A DNA stretch of 64,000 nt from Mucilaginibacter pankratovii (GCF_014773265.1 NZ_JACWMY010000010.1:62001-126000), one strand, 5' to 3'. Shown: positions 51,261 through 60,149, counted from the stretch's first letter. Made by a program: numbers and translations. Notes: generated from the sequence alone by a model not told the origin.

Positions 51261-51605
51261 ATGCCACGTTCAGTTAACGCAGTCGCGTCGAGAAGACGCC
51301 GGAAAAGGATCATGATCCTCGCCAAGGGTTATTGGGGATCAAGAAGCAAGGTTTACACCGTTGCTAAAAACACAGTAGAAAAAGGTTTACAGTACGCATA
51401 CCGTGACCGTAAAACCAAGAAAAGAGAATTCCGCGCTTTATGGATCCAGCGTATCAACGCCGGTGCCCGTCAGCACGGTATTTCTTACTCACAATTAATT
51501 GGCAAATTAGCCGCTAAACAAATCGGTTTAAACCGTAAAGTATTAGCCGATTTAGCTATGAATCATCCTGACGCTTTCAAAGCAGTTATTGATGCAGTGA
51601 AATAA
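51261..51605 (+). CDS. rplT: 50S ribosomal protein L20
   Basis: A 114-residue L20. The basic N-terminal tail PRSVNAVASRRRRKRIM binds 23S rRNA, and the globular part has RDRKTKKREFRALWIQRINAG. In enterobacteria and Bacillus L20 represses rpmI-rplT through mRNA structure; the 76 bases between rpmI and rplT here do not show an obvious mimic. A terminator follows. Confidence 0.97.
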   Translation: MPRSVNAVASRRRRKRIMILAKGYWGSRSKVYTVAKNTVEKGLQYAYRDRKTKKREFRALWIQRINAGARQHGISYSQLIGKLAAKQIGLNRKVLADLAMNHPDAFKAVIDAVK

Positions 51606-51626
51606 GAAGTTAAATTCTTTGATATA

Positions 51627-51669
51627 TAAAAACGGCCTTCGAGTAATCGGAAGCCGTTTTTTTTTGGGG
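51627..51669 (+). terminator. Rho-independent terminator after rplT
   Basis: AAAAACGGCCTTCGA and TCGGAAGCCGTTTTT pair with one mismatch around a short loop and are followed by a long T run. Confidence 0.88.
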
Positions 51670-51723
51670 ATGATTGCAGAATGAGATGAATCTTTTCAAA
51701 ATAAATAATAGTATATTAGCTGT

Positions 51724-52227
51724 ATGGGTTCAACATACAGTCGCTTTATCACTAAGGAAATTTTAGAGGTTCCGCCTGAATTCCCTCATTTTAAAAAAGA
51801 GAATGTTATTACCATACCTATCAATGCGGACGGTGATGACGTAGCTGCCTTTTTAAAAGTATTCTCTGCCGGTGAAATTAAAATACCTCCGCATTTTTGT
51901 AGAACGGAAGAAGATGCAGCTCAATATAATGGCGGCGAAAAAGTCGAATGGCTAAACGGCGATCCTGAGATAATATTAGCAGAATTGAAAAAATTTGATC
52001 TTGTGACCAAGGAATTTATCCTCCTTTATACATCTGATTGGGCTGATATACCTGTCGATTGGTTTTCTGCGGCTTTTAAAAATGGTCACAGAGTTGAGGG
52101 AACTTACACCTCATCTGACGACGGAATATCCGGAAATGCATTGGCATACCTCGGTATTTCCAGTTACGACTTGAATGATTTCAGAGACTATTGGGACGCG
52201 GCTTCTCAATATGAAGAACAGCTTTAA
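51724..52227 (+). CDS. Cytoplasmic protein of unknown function
   Basis: A 167-residue acidic protein with no signal peptide or membrane segment. It has two similar halves in composition: PPEFPHFKKENVITIPINADGDDVAAFL and TSDWADIPVDWFSAAFKNGHRVEG. No known domain is recognised. It is the first gene after the ribosomal terminator and stands alone. A TATATTAGC string just before the start could be a weak promoter-like box, but it does not match TAnnTTTG. Confidence 0.65.
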   Translation: MGSTYSRFITKEILEVPPEFPHFKKENVITIPINADGDDVAAFLKVFSAGEIKIPPHFCRTEEDAAQYNGGEKVEWLNGDPEIILAELKKFDLVTKEFILLYTSDWADIPVDWFSAAFKNGHRVEGTYTSSDDGISGNALAYLGISSYDLNDFRDYWDAASQYEEQL

Positions 52228-52609
52228 ACGCGGTTATTGAATGGGCGTTGCCTTCGGCCCGGGCTTTCCGTTGCAAATCCTCGCCAGGCCCGCGCACTGC
52301 CCACCACGGCTGCGGGTTTTCCACTGCAATCCCTAACGCAGATCGGTATAAATTAAAACATCTCCCGGTAAATAAAATAGGTAATTTGTAGTCCTCGCTA
52401 TAGCAGTGCCCTGCTTGTGGTACATATGCAAGATAACTGACGTGCGTCGTATGCTATCAAAGTGTAATTGGCGGTCGCGCAAAGCCCAACTAAAGCGAAA
52501 ATCCCCGCCACCAGCCCGGTCTGCCCCCTTTTTATTATGGTTTTGCCACTCACTACCAAGTAGTTATAACGCGACTTTTACAGCATTATAAACCAATAAA
52601 CCATTTTTT
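52228..52609. other. Intergenic stretch of 382 bases with a GC-rich repeat
   Basis: No gene is seen. From about 52244 to 52341 two similar parts, CCCGGGCTTTCCGTTGCAAATCC and CTGCGGGTTTTCCACTGCAATCCC, surround a GC-rich middle; the block resembles intergenic elements common in Sphingobacteriaceae from memory. The rest (52342-52609) shows no clear structure. The GH5 promoter presumably lies in its last 100 bases. Confidence 0.45.
52244..52341. repeat. GC-rich intergenic element with two GGGCTTTCCGTTGCAA-like parts
   Basis: Internal imperfect direct repeat: GGGCTTTCCGTTGCAAATCC near 52260 and CGGGTTTTCCACTGCAATCC near 52314. The GC content contrasts with the AT-rich surroundings. Only one copy is in the window, so its family status relies on memory of related genomes. 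Confidence 0.45.
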
Positions 52610-53653
52610 ATGAAAAAACAAACTTTGATCCTGTTTGCCTGTGCCATTATTTATTTGCTGGCCGGGTGTTCTAAAAATGACGGTGTTGCACCTACCGGCA
52701 CTACGCCCGAAACGCCTGCCGCAGAAAGCGTGGCGGTTAACGCCGTTGGCGCGGCAGGTATAGCCGGCGTAAACTGGGCCGATGGGCGCGACAATTTTGT
52801 AGACGGCTGGGTGATCCCGTCGGGGCTTACCGCTGCAGACTCCTACACAACGGTTTCGGCGAAGGCTAATGCTGTACTCAGTGGTTTTCAAACCAATATC
52901 TCGGGCGTAAACACGGTAAGGTTGCCGATTAACCCGCCAAGTGTGCTGGAATCGTGGTGGGGAGCGTATACAGGCGCTATCGACAGGGCACTCAGCAAAA
53001 ACATGAAGGTGATCATATGCTGCTGGGAAAGTGCTTCATCCAGGAATGGCATTATTGATAATACGACGCAGTTTTGGTCGATGTGGCAAACGGTGGTAAA
53101 CAAGTATGGAAGCAACAACAATGTGTATTTTGAGGTATTTAACGAACCGCACGGTTATACACTGGCACAGCTTACTACCATATACGCCGAGTTTTTAACA
53201 CGCTACCCAAGTGTGCCGAAAGGAAGGATCATCTTATCAGGCACAGGCTATTCGGAAAATGTTACCGGTGTGGGCGCCGATAGCCGTTTCACAAGCTGCC
53301 TGCTGGCCTTGCATAACTATGCCTTTTGGGCAACCCGGAACACTGCCGGCTGGGAATCTGATTGGCGCAGCAGGATGGGTAGCTATAAAAACCGCACGGT
53401 TGTTACAGAATACGGTGCTACCATGACAACTGGTAAGAATTACAACGGCTCGCAATCTGACAACGAGGTGGCTTACATCGTGGGCTCCTGCAACGTGTTC
53501 AGGAACGACGGTGTTGCCAGCGTTTACTGGCCCGGTTTGCGTGATGATGATACGTACAGCATCCAAAGACGCGGCGGCTCGGGCACCAGCATCACCATGA
53601 CCACCACGAATGCTTCCGGGGTTTCGCGGATAAGATATGGATGGGGGTTATAA
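52610..53653 (+). CDS. Glycoside hydrolase family 5 lipoprotein
   Basis: A 347-residue lipoprotein with lipobox YLLAGCSKND (C20). The GH5 barrel carries the acid/base Glu in VYFEVFNEPHG (about 180) and the nucleophile Glu in VTEYGATM (about 267), plus TVRLPINPPS and YWPGLRDDD. GH5 covers endoglucanases, mannanases and others; the subfamily cannot be told by eye. It likely sits on the outer membrane surface or in the periplasm. It stands alone with its own terminator, which argues against a polysaccharide-utilisation locus (no SusC/SusD nearby). Confidence 0.88.
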   Translation: MKKQTLILFACAIIYLLAGCSKNDGVAPTGTTPETPAAESVAVNAVGAAGIAGVNWADGRDNFVDGWVIPSGLTAADSYTTVSAKANAVLSGFQTNISGVNTVRLPINPPSVLESWWGAYTGAIDRALSKNMKVIICCWESASSRNGIIDNTTQFWSMWQTVVNKYGSNNNVYFEVFNEPHGYTLAQLTTIYAEFLTRYPSVPKGRIILSGTGYSENVTGVGADSRFTSCLLALHNYAFWATRNTAGWESDWRSRMGSYKNRTVVTEYGATMTTGKNYNGSQSDNEVAYIVGSCNVFRNDGVASVYWPGLRDDDTYSIQRRGGSGTSITMTTTNASGVSRIRYGWGL

Positions 53654-53670
53654 AGAATTTTTAAGCTAAC

Positions 53671-53706
53671 AATAAAGGTCCTCCGAATTTCGAAGGACCT
53701 TTATTG
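53671..53706 (+). terminator. Hairpin after the GH5 gene, probable terminator
   Basis: AATAAAGGTCCT (53671-53682) pairs with AGGACCTTTATT (53694-53705) around an 11-base middle. There is no long T run on either strand, so efficiency is uncertain. Confidence 0.6.
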
Positions 53707-53715
53707 TATACACCT

Positions 53716-53846
53716 CTGTCATTTCGAACGAGCGATAGCGAGGAGAAATCTTATACGACGTGAAAGGCGGATATGCATATTGGATTGCTTAGTCGCCGGC
53801 TGCGTGTAGAAGATTTCTCGTCGCTGCGCTTCCCTCGAAATGACAG
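53716..53846. repeat. REP-like palindrome, TCATTTCGA type
   Basis: CTGTCATTTCGA (53716-53727) and TCGAAATGACAG (53835-53846) are exact inverse ends. Inside, GAGAAATCT and AGATTTCTC pair too. It differs in sequence from the TCATTGCGAG type but has the same plan (outer pair, inner pair, unpaired middle). It lies between convergent genes. Confidence 0.8.
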
Positions 53847-53858
53847 CGGTGTTTATGT

Positions 53859-54752
53859 TTAATAATTATTCCCCTCCGCATTTGGCCATTGCCTTTGCCG
53901 CTCCAATTCGTCGCTTGCCCGGGTGTCAGTATTTTCAGCAACCGGCTGTTCCTCCTGTTGCGCTGCTTCCTGATAATTTGGCTCTTCTTCCTCAATAATA
54001 ATACCTTCTATTACATAAGCCTCCGGCTCTTCAAAAGATGCGGCGTAAGGGGCACTACCGCCTTCAATATCCATATACTGCTTAAAATTACGCACATCAT
54101 TATCCACCATGTTTTTAAATACCGGGTTTAGGATGTGCGCAATGCCGCCACCAAAGCCGCCTGCAGGCGGGCGATACGAGATAGTGATATCCACCAATGT
54201 CCCCTGGCCATCCGGGTTATCCTGGAAACGCACTTTGCCGGCATTATCTATCAGTGAATTGGGGAGCGAACTCCAGCCGATCATATAACCCGGGTCGTCG
54301 TGCACAATTTCGGCGTCCCAGCTAACTGCGGGTACGCCTAATGGTAGTTTTAACACCCAGTGCGAACGGGTATCGTCTATCAGTTCTACACTTTTAAGGT
54401 GTTTCATAAACAGGGGCAGGTTATCCAACTTGCGCCAGAAATTATAAACTTCTTCCCTTGGTTTATTGATGAAATACGAGGAACGGATGTTCACATTAAC
54501 AGGCTCGGTAGAATTGCGGCCCATACCGGCGTATAACTGGCAATGCCCGGTTATTCCCCGACTAAGCAGGTAACCACCCGCGCCAATTTTAATAATGCTG
54601 GAAAACGGGCTTTTAAAAATGCCTTTTAAACCGGAAAGCGCCAGTTTAGTACCGCCCGCTATGGAGATTGTACGCTCGACTGCCGATAAATTTATGCTCT
54701 CGCCCTGGTTTTTTGCCGGGCCCTTATATCTGTTTATAGTTGCTGTTGTCAT
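53859..54752 (-). CDS. SRPBCC-domain protein with N-terminal DUF2892-like membrane part
   Basis: A 297-residue protein. Residues about 20-75 (SAVERTISIAGGTKLALSGL through AGGYLLSRGITGHCQLY) look like the DUF2892/YgaP membrane hairpin. Residues about 88-235 are a polyketide cyclase/SRPBCC domain (SSYFINKPREEVYNFWRKLDNLPLFM). The tail is Glu/Gln-rich and likely disordered. Similar fusion proteins occur in many soil bacteria with no known function; lipid binding near the membrane is a fair guess. Confidence 0.82.
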   Translation of the reverse strand: MTTATINRYKGPAKNQGESINLSAVERTISIAGGTKLALSGLKGIFKSPFSSIIKIGAGGYLLSRGITGHCQLYAGMGRNSTEPVNVNIRSSYFINKPREEVYNFWRKLDNLPLFMKHLKSVELIDDTRSHWVLKLPLGVPAVSWDAEIVHDDPGYMIGWSSLPNSLIDNAGKVRFQDNPDGQGTLVDITISYRPPAGGFGGGIAHILNPVFKNMVDNDVRNFKQYMDIEGGSAPYAASFEEPEAYVIEGIIIEEEEPNYQEAAQQEEQPVAENTDTRASDELERQRQWPNAEGNNY

Positions 54753-54822
54753 GTTAGGTAGATAGTTGTTTCCCTATTTAACAGCTACAATAGCGTGAAG
54801 TTTGCTTTTAATTAAATTAAAT

Positions 54823-56106
54823 TCACTTTGTGTAAACAAATTTAAATTTTGATAAGTCGGGCAAATGCTTTTTGGGACGCGATAACTCATATTGCATAAT
54901 CACCTGGCCCAGGTTTTTCATAAAGGGGAGGCATACGGTTTTGTATTCGTATTTATTATCGTTCAGGATACCGTCTTCGTTAGATTGCACTACGGCGCTC
55001 AGCATAAACTCTACCTTATTCTTAAAATCGACGATGTAAGCATTATCGATATCATAACCATAAGAATCGCCTATTTTGTTAAAGATGCGTACATCGGGGT
55101 TGATGGTTGCAAGGCTATCGCTGCCGTAGTATAAAAACTTACAGTAGGCGGGGTAAAATTCGGGGGTGGGGTAGCCGGGCTTGCTGCTTTCGGTAGGCAG
55201 CATGCTCATGTATTTGTAGATGAATTTATAATCATCCGGTGTAAGGTTGAAGCGTTGTGCTGCCGGGAATGTCTCGGGGAAGAGCAGTCGGCGTAAAACC
55301 ATTTGCTGGTTAGCTATGGTATACACGTTTAAATTGGCAAAGCTAAATGGCTGCATAATGAGGCTGTCCTTACGATTGAGATAACCTTTGCCCTGTACCA
55401 TGTTCTCCAGCGTCATGGGGTAATTCAATGTATCGCGCATTAATGGTTTGCTATAGAGCAATTTTTTACCATCATAAAAATTAACCGGGTTGGTATTGCG
55501 GGCACTTTCGCCGCCATCGCCCACAGCAAGCCGACCAATGATACGGGTGTTGTTCAGCTCATATTTCTTTAGCTTTTTGTTGATCTCCTCGCGACCAATA
55601 AATTCATACAGGCGGTTATAAGCATCGTTATCACTCACCAGCAGGATCTTTTTGATGTAATTGGTGATGGATGGCAGCCCGGTTATCGATGAAGTATCCG
55701 TCAGCACTTTGCTTTGGCCGAAGAAGGCACTGTCGGTAATCATATCGGCGCTCTTCAGTTTCTTAAGACCCAGCTCATTTATTTTCTCCAGCGCGAAAAT
55801 GGATGTTGGCAGCTTTACCGTGCTTGCCGGGTAAAAGTAACGGTTGGCATTAAGCCGGTAACTGTAAGTGGTAAAGTGGGGTACGTTGTTTTTATCGCGG
55901 TCTATCTGTGTGTACAATATCTGCACCTCGTTTTGGGTAGGGTGGTTTAATATCCCGCTGAATAGTTCGGGATGATCCGTCAGGATCTTTTTTAAAAATA
56001 CGGTATCGGTTTGCTGTGCCGAGGCGATACCGCCCGCGAGGGACAGGAGACACAACAATAAAAATTTTGCAGATGTGATGCGTTGCAGCGTGTTTTTACA
56101 AGTCAT
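54823..56106 (-). CDS. Class A beta-lactamase-like serine hydrolase
   Basis: A 427-residue exported protein (signal peptide to about residue 30, GGIASAQQ). The active-site Ser is in PASTVKLP (S95, K98), and SDN is at 158-160. A class A E166-type motif and KTG equivalent are not clear, so it may be a serine hydrolase or a weak beta-lactamase (beta-lactamase2 family) and not a true resistance enzyme. It is longer than classical class A enzymes (about 290 residues) and carries an extra N-terminal part of about 40 residues before the fold. No regulator is adjacent. Confidence 0.8.
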   Translation of the reverse strand: MTCKNTLQRITSAKFLLLCLLSLAGGIASAQQTDTVFLKKILTDHPELFSGILNHPTQNEVQILYTQIDRDKNNVPHFTTYSYRLNANRYFYPASTVKLPTSIFALEKINELGLKKLKSADMITDSAFFGQSKVLTDTSSITGLPSITNYIKKILLVSDNDAYNRLYEFIGREEINKKLKKYELNNTRIIGRLAVGDGGESARNTNPVNFYDGKKLLYSKPLMRDTLNYPMTLENMVQGKGYLNRKDSLIMQPFSFANLNVYTIANQQMVLRRLLFPETFPAAQRFNLTPDDYKFIYKYMSMLPTESSKPGYPTPEFYPAYCKFLYYGSDSLATINPDVRIFNKIGDSYGYDIDNAYIVDFKNKVEFMLSAVVQSNEDGILNDNKYEYKTVCLPFMKNLGQVIMQYELSRPKKHLPDLSKFKFVYTK

Positions 56107-56138
56107 ATAACAGCTTATGCCAATTTTTGAGTTTAAAT

Positions 56139-56570
56139 TTATTTGTCCTTTGTAAGCTCAACCCCATCCCGAATTGCAGTTTCGAGCACATCGAGATTGA
56201 TATCCTTTAATTTTTTAAACTTAATGCAATAACCGGTAACGCTCGCCTTACCCAAATCTTTCCCGTAGGTGTTAATTAAGTATGCTTTATCCTCAAGGCC
56301 CAGGATATAGACGGAGATCCCGCTTGTGTTTGCGCTCAAACCAATTTGATAAAACTCCCTGGTTGTGCCATCCGCATATTTTATGGTGTAGGAGCCATAT
56401 CCTATATTAGGGTTACTAACAACTTTATTCTCACTGTTTCTACCATCCAGAAACCAGAGTTTACATCCCGGTAATGTTTGAAGTATATGCAAGTGCAATT
56501 CCTGCATCTCCGTACGTTTCGGTTCGGGCTGGCTGTTAATATACGCTGCGATCTGTTCTTGTATATCCAT
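56139..56570 (-). CDS. DUF1801-domain protein
   Basis: A 143-residue soluble protein. It starts IQEQIAAYINSQPEPKRTEMQELHLHILQTLPGCKLWF, a DUF1801 pattern, and has GYGSYTIKYADGTTREFYQIGLS and CIKFKKLKDINLDVLETAI. DUF1801 relatives include Bacillus Fra, a frataxin-like iron chaperone; whether this one handles iron is unknown. It lies downstream of the GTGTCCCA element copy 2. Confidence 0.8.
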   Translation of the reverse strand: MDIQEQIAAYINSQPEPKRTEMQELHLHILQTLPGCKLWFLDGRNSENKVVSNPNIGYGSYTIKYADGTTREFYQIGLSANTSGISVYILGLEDKAYLINTYGKDLGKASVTGYCIKFKKLKDINLDVLETAIRDGVELTKDK

Positions 56571-56994
56571 AATAAATGATAATAAATGAAGGTTGCCCGA
56601 GCCTGCTTGCTGGCAAGTGGTTCTTACAAGTTAAATATACACAGAACAAGTGCATCCCGCAATTTTTTGAATTTATCGGCACTGATAGACCGGCCACCTG
56701 ATGAGATTTGGCGAAATTGCCATATCGCGGGGTGTAAACCTAAAGCAGCATTAACAACCAAAAGTTTAAACTTTTTTTAGGACGGGTAAGGGGCTTTGGT
56801 GTCCCACTTTAGGTGTTTCACTAACTTTTTTACGATGGATTAATATTTGTTTAATACGTTAACCTACAATAAATTGCAGTGGTTATTTAAACAACAGGGA
56901 TGTCCCAAAGTGTTTCACTAAATATATGTAAAACACTGGTAATCAATATAAAGCAAAAAACAAGTGTCCCACTTTATAAGTGGGACACCCCGTA
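56571..56994. other. Intergenic stretch of 424 bases, holds GTGTCCCA element copy 2
   Basis: 56571-56798 shows no gene; a short open frame at 56586-56780 has no features of a real protein. From 56799 to the metB-like stop the GTGTCCCA element fills the rest. Confidence 0.6.
56799..56990. repeat. GTGTCCCA element, copy 2
   Basis: Matches 7038-7225. GTGTCCCA at 56799, GTGTTTCA at 56813, ATGTCCCA at 56900, GTGTTTCA at 56910, GTGTCCCA at 56964, and the inverse TGGGACAC at 56981. The last two form an 11-bp hairpin with a 3-base loop. Shared middle parts include TTTAAACAACA and GGTAATCAATA (copy 1 TTGATAATCAA). The hairpin end lies 6 bases from the stop of the cystathionine synthase-like gene, as copy 1 does with the exonuclease. 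Confidence 0.75.
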
Positions 56995-58110
56995 TTAGTC
57001 CAGCGCCTGCTCCATATCCGCAATCAGATCGTCGATATGCTCCAACCCAACCGAAACGCGCAATAAGTTAAACGGTGTTTTAGTATCCGGGCCTTCTACA
57101 GATGCGCGGTGCTCTACCAGGCTTTCCACGCCGCCAAGGCTGGTGGCTTGCGTAAATAACTGTAAGGCGTTTACAACCCTTTTGGCCTCTTCTTCGCCGT
57201 CTTTTAACATAAAGGATAGTACCGCGCCAAAGCCGGCCATTTGCTCTTTAGCTATCTGGTGCTGCGGGTGCGATTGCAGACCCGGGTATAACACTTTCTC
57301 TATTTTATCATGGTTATCCAGATATTCGGCCAGCATCTGTGCGTTCTTTACATGCCCGCGCATCCGGTAAGGCAGGGTTTTTATGCTGCGGGTAAGGTAG
57401 TAGCAATCTGTCGGCGAGGGAATGGCACCACCCATGGTTTGCACATTGCGTATCTTTTCCCACCAGTCGTTTTTTCTGGCGGTAATTAAGGCGCCGCCCA
57501 TCAGATCGCTGTGCCCGCCAAAGTATTTGGTGGTAGAGTGCATCACCATATCGGCACCCAAAGCTAATGGCTGCTGACAAAGCGGTGTGGCGAAAGTATT
57601 ATCGCAAACCACTTTTATATCATGTTCTGCAGCTATAGCCACTACCTTTTTTATATCGGTAACCTTTAAAAGCGGGTTGGATGGTGTTTCCAGCCAGATG
57701 AGTTTGGTGTTGGGTTTGATGTGAGATTTAAGCACCTCGCTATCGTTCACATCTACAAAATCAAACTCCAGTATCCCTGCAAAAAGTGTCTTTAACTGGT
57801 TACGCAGGCCGTGATACATATCATCCGGCGCTATAATGTGGCTGCCCGGCTGCAGCGATTGAAAAACCGACATACCAGCCGCGTTCCCTGATGAAAATGC
57901 TGCCGCTTCTTCGCCGCCTTCCAGCTTTGCCAATACATTCTCCAGGGACGCACGGTTAGGGTTTGATGCCCGGCTGTAGGTGTGCCCGCCGGGGAAACCG
58001 CCGTCTTCGCCGCGCTCGAAGGTAGTGGCCGTTACAATGGGTTGTACTACGGCGCGGGAGGTTCCGTCGATATGGTTGCCGGCATGGATAGCGATGGTTT
58101 CAATTTTCAT
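56995..58110 (-). CDS. Cystathionine gamma-synthase-like PLP enzyme
   Basis: A 371-residue trans-sulfuration-family enzyme. The PLP lysine is K195 in HSTTKYFGGHSD, the PLP-ring Asp is D170 in VVCDNTFATP, and FSSGNAAGMSVFQSL and ETPSNPLLKV are standard. By sequence alone gamma-synthase (MetB), cystathionine gamma-lyase and beta-lyase cannot be separated with safety. It acts in methionine/cysteine metabolism. It stops inside or beside the GTGTCCCA element. Confidence 0.88.
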   Translation of the reverse strand: MKIETIAIHAGNHIDGTSRAVVQPIVTATTFERGEDGGFPGGHTYSRASNPNRASLENVLAKLEGGEEAAAFSSGNAAGMSVFQSLQPGSHIIAPDDMYHGLRNQLKTLFAGILEFDFVDVNDSEVLKSHIKPNTKLIWLETPSNPLLKVTDIKKVVAIAAEHDIKVVCDNTFATPLCQQPLALGADMVMHSTTKYFGGHSDLMGGALITARKNDWWEKIRNVQTMGGAIPSPTDCYYLTRSIKTLPYRMRGHVKNAQMLAEYLDNHDKIEKVLYPGLQSHPQHQIAKEQMAGFGAVLSFMLKDGEEEAKRVVNALQLFTQATSLGGVESLVEHRASVEGPDTKTPFNLLRVSVGLEHIDDLIADMEQALD

Positions 58111-58214
58111 AACTGATAAAGGTGCTTGTATCGCCCAAAATAAAAGGAAATTTTCGGCATTTGCTGTAGCGTTTTTAAAATCGGCGTCGTAATGTTATAA
58201 ATCGCTTTAATTGA

Positions 58215-58739
58215 ATGAAATACCTATCCGCCTTATTACTTATTGTTACGCTGGGTTTATCCGCCTGTAAAAAAGATGCCGTTAATCCCGATTACGAGGA
58301 TAGCTACTCTGCATGGCTGTCGTTCAAAAAATCTTCCGCCAATTCTTATAGCTACGTTACTTACTATGGCTCGTGGACGGGCTCCTATGCCGAATCGAAG
58401 ATTACCGTGCAGAACGGCAGGGTTATAGCCCGCGATTTTTTACTAACCCGAACAACTGCCGTGCGCGATAGCGTAGATACCCTGGCACGCTGGGCAGAGA
58501 GCGGCAGCACGCTCAATACGCATACCGATGGTTTTGAGATGCTTACGCTCGACCAAGTTTACGCCAGGGCAAAAAACGAATGGTTGAAGGTGGATAAAAA
58601 TAAAAATGATATCTTTTTTGAGGCTGATAATAACGGCCTCATTTCTTTAGCTGGTTATGTCCCCAAAGGCTGCCAGGACGATTGCCTCACCGGCATCCAT
58701 GTAAAGGATATTAAGGTATACGTTAAGGAGATAAAATAG
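58215..58739 (+). CDS. Lipoprotein of unknown role, DUF6174-like
   Basis: A 174-residue lipoprotein with lipobox LGLSACKKD (C18). The mature part has YSYVTYYGSWTGSYAESKIT, VQNGRVIARDF and DGFEMLTLDQVYARAKNEW, a pattern like the DUF6174 group (small lipoproteins with a repeated W-x-Y-x-Y/VxxG-V core). Function is unknown. It is divergent from the trans-sulfuration gene. Confidence 0.65.
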   Translation: MKYLSALLLIVTLGLSACKKDAVNPDYEDSYSAWLSFKKSSANSYSYVTYYGSWTGSYAESKITVQNGRVIARDFLLTRTTAVRDSVDTLARWAESGSTLNTHTDGFEMLTLDQVYARAKNEWLKVDKNKNDIFFEADNNGLISLAGYVPKGCQDDCLTGIHVKDIKVYVKEIK

Positions 58740-58837
58740 CATTTTTGCCTTGGGGTGCTGCTTGTAAACCCATCGTCATTTTAGGCGTTTAAACACTCGT
58801 ATCTAAATACTGCGCTTACAAAATTGCTGTATTTTGC

Positions 58838-58845
58838 TACCTTTG
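58838..58845 (+). promoter_or_regulatory. -7 box for the mqnE operon
   Basis: TACCTTTG matches TAnnTTTG, 20 bases before mqnE. No TTTG lies at the right distance upstream. Confidence 0.45.
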
Positions 58846-58865
58846 CCTAAACTATTTGTCTAAAA

Positions 58866-60059
58866 ATGGAAGTATCAGAAAATTTCAGGATACTGTTAAA
58901 TAACCCGCAGCTTTTACCCGAACTTAAAGCCATCGCGCAAAAGGTACTTGATAAACAGCGTATAACTTTTGATGAAGGCGTTTTGCTTTACGAGAAGGCG
59001 GAACTGGGCTATCTTGGCATACTGGCCAACTACATACGCGAACAAAAACACGGCGATAAAACCTACTTCAACCGCAATTTCCATATCGAGCCAACCAATC
59101 TTTGTGTGTACGATTGTAAATTTTGCTCTTATTCCCGCTTGCTTAAACAGCGATCGGAAGGGTGGGAGTACACCATGGAAGAAATGCTGGATATCGTAAA
59201 AAAGTACGACGGGCAGCCGGTTACCGAGGTGCATATTGTGGGCGGTGTGTTGCCGCAATACGATGTTGCATTTTACAGCGAGTTGTTCACCCGCATTAAA
59301 GAACACAGGCCAGATCTGCACGTAAAGGCTTTAACGCCTGTTGAATATCACTATATATTTAAGAAAGCAAAGATTGATTACGCCACCGGTATGCAACTGA
59401 TGAAGGATGCCGGTTTAGAATCTATCCCCGGCGGAGGGGCGGAGATCTTCCACCCGGAAGTACGCGACCTGATTGCCAAAGATAAATGTACCGGCGAGCA
59501 ATGGCTGGCCATACACGAAGAATGGCACAAAATAGGTATGCGATCTAACGCTACCATGCTTTACGGCCACATCGAAAAATACTGGCACCGGGTTGATCAT
59601 ATGGAACGCCTGCGCGAATTACAGGATAGGACGGGCGGTTTCCAAACCTTTATCCCGCTTAAATTTCGCAATCAGGATAACCAGATGAGCAACGTACCCG
59701 AAACCACCGTATTAGAGGATCTGCGCAACTACGCTATCGCACGTATCTACCTGGATAATTTCGATCACATCAAAGCCTACTGGGCCATGATCAGCCGCAC
59801 TACGGCGCAATTGTCGCTTAACTTTGGGGTGGATGATATTGATGGCACACTGGATGATACCACCAAGATCTATTCGATGGCAGGCGCCGAAGAACAGCAC
59901 CCGGCTATGAGTACTAAACAATTGGTAGACCTGATAAAAAATGCAGGCCGCTACCCCATAGAGCGCGATACGCTTTATAACGTAGTTACCGATTACAACG
60001 ATTATCAGTTTGAGGAAACCGAAAAACCGAAGTATTACAAACTGCCGGTGATAAATTAG
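58866..60059 (+). CDS. mqnE: Aminofutalosine synthase
   Basis: A 397-residue radical SAM enzyme of the futalosine route to menaquinone. The cluster motif is CVYDCKFC (C80, C84, C87). IEPTNLC and EVHIVGGVLPQYDVAFY, TPVEYHYIFKKA and SIPGGGAEIFHPEVR are typical of the MqnE/MqnC group; the length and the lack of the MqnC-type ending favour MqnE. It joins 3-[(1-carboxyvinyl)oxy]benzoate and SAM. A histidine phosphatase and mqnA follow in the same direction. Confidence 0.92.
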   Translation: MEVSENFRILLNNPQLLPELKAIAQKVLDKQRITFDEGVLLYEKAELGYLGILANYIREQKHGDKTYFNRNFHIEPTNLCVYDCKFCSYSRLLKQRSEGWEYTMEEMLDIVKKYDGQPVTEVHIVGGVLPQYDVAFYSELFTRIKEHRPDLHVKALTPVEYHYIFKKAKIDYATGMQLMKDAGLESIPGGGAEIFHPEVRDLIAKDKCTGEQWLAIHEEWHKIGMRSNATMLYGHIEKYWHRVDHMERLRELQDRTGGFQTFIPLKFRNQDNQMSNVPETTVLEDLRNYAIARIYLDNFDHIKAYWAMISRTTAQLSLNFGVDDIDGTLDDTTKIYSMAGAEEQHPAMSTKQLVDLIKNAGRYPIERDTLYNVVTDYNDYQFEETEKPKYYKLPVIN

Positions 60060-60060
60060 T

Positions 60061-60149
60061 TTATTGGTTCACCGGTTCATTAGTTCATTGGTAGCATGCC
60101 GAAGAATTATTAACCCGATAACCCAATGAACTAATGAATAAATGAACTA
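60061..60149. repeat. Word-repeat spacer (GTTCATTAG type)
   Basis: TATTGGTTCACCGGTTCATT and AGTTCATTGG (60062-60091) face CCAATGAACTAATG and AATGAACTAATGAAC (60123-60155, into the next start). It occupies the mqnE-phosphatase gap and is close kin to the serC-serA spacer. Confidence 0.65.

Noticed and set aside
52406..52591. Plus-strand frame of 61 codons before GH5
   Set aside because: Cysteine/arginine/serine mix without any feature of a real protein; the GH5 leader is a better reading.
52610..53653. Polysaccharide utilisation locus around GH5
   Set aside because: No SusC, SusD, sensor or further glycosidase next to it.
54823..56106. Possible clinical-type beta-lactamase
   Set aside because: It has SxxK and SDN but I cannot locate a convincing class A E166 or KTG motif, so a resistance role is not claimed.
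56586..56780. Plus-strand frame of 64 codons in the gap before GTGTCCCA copy 2
   Set aside because: No start signal, no family likeness and ordinary random composition.
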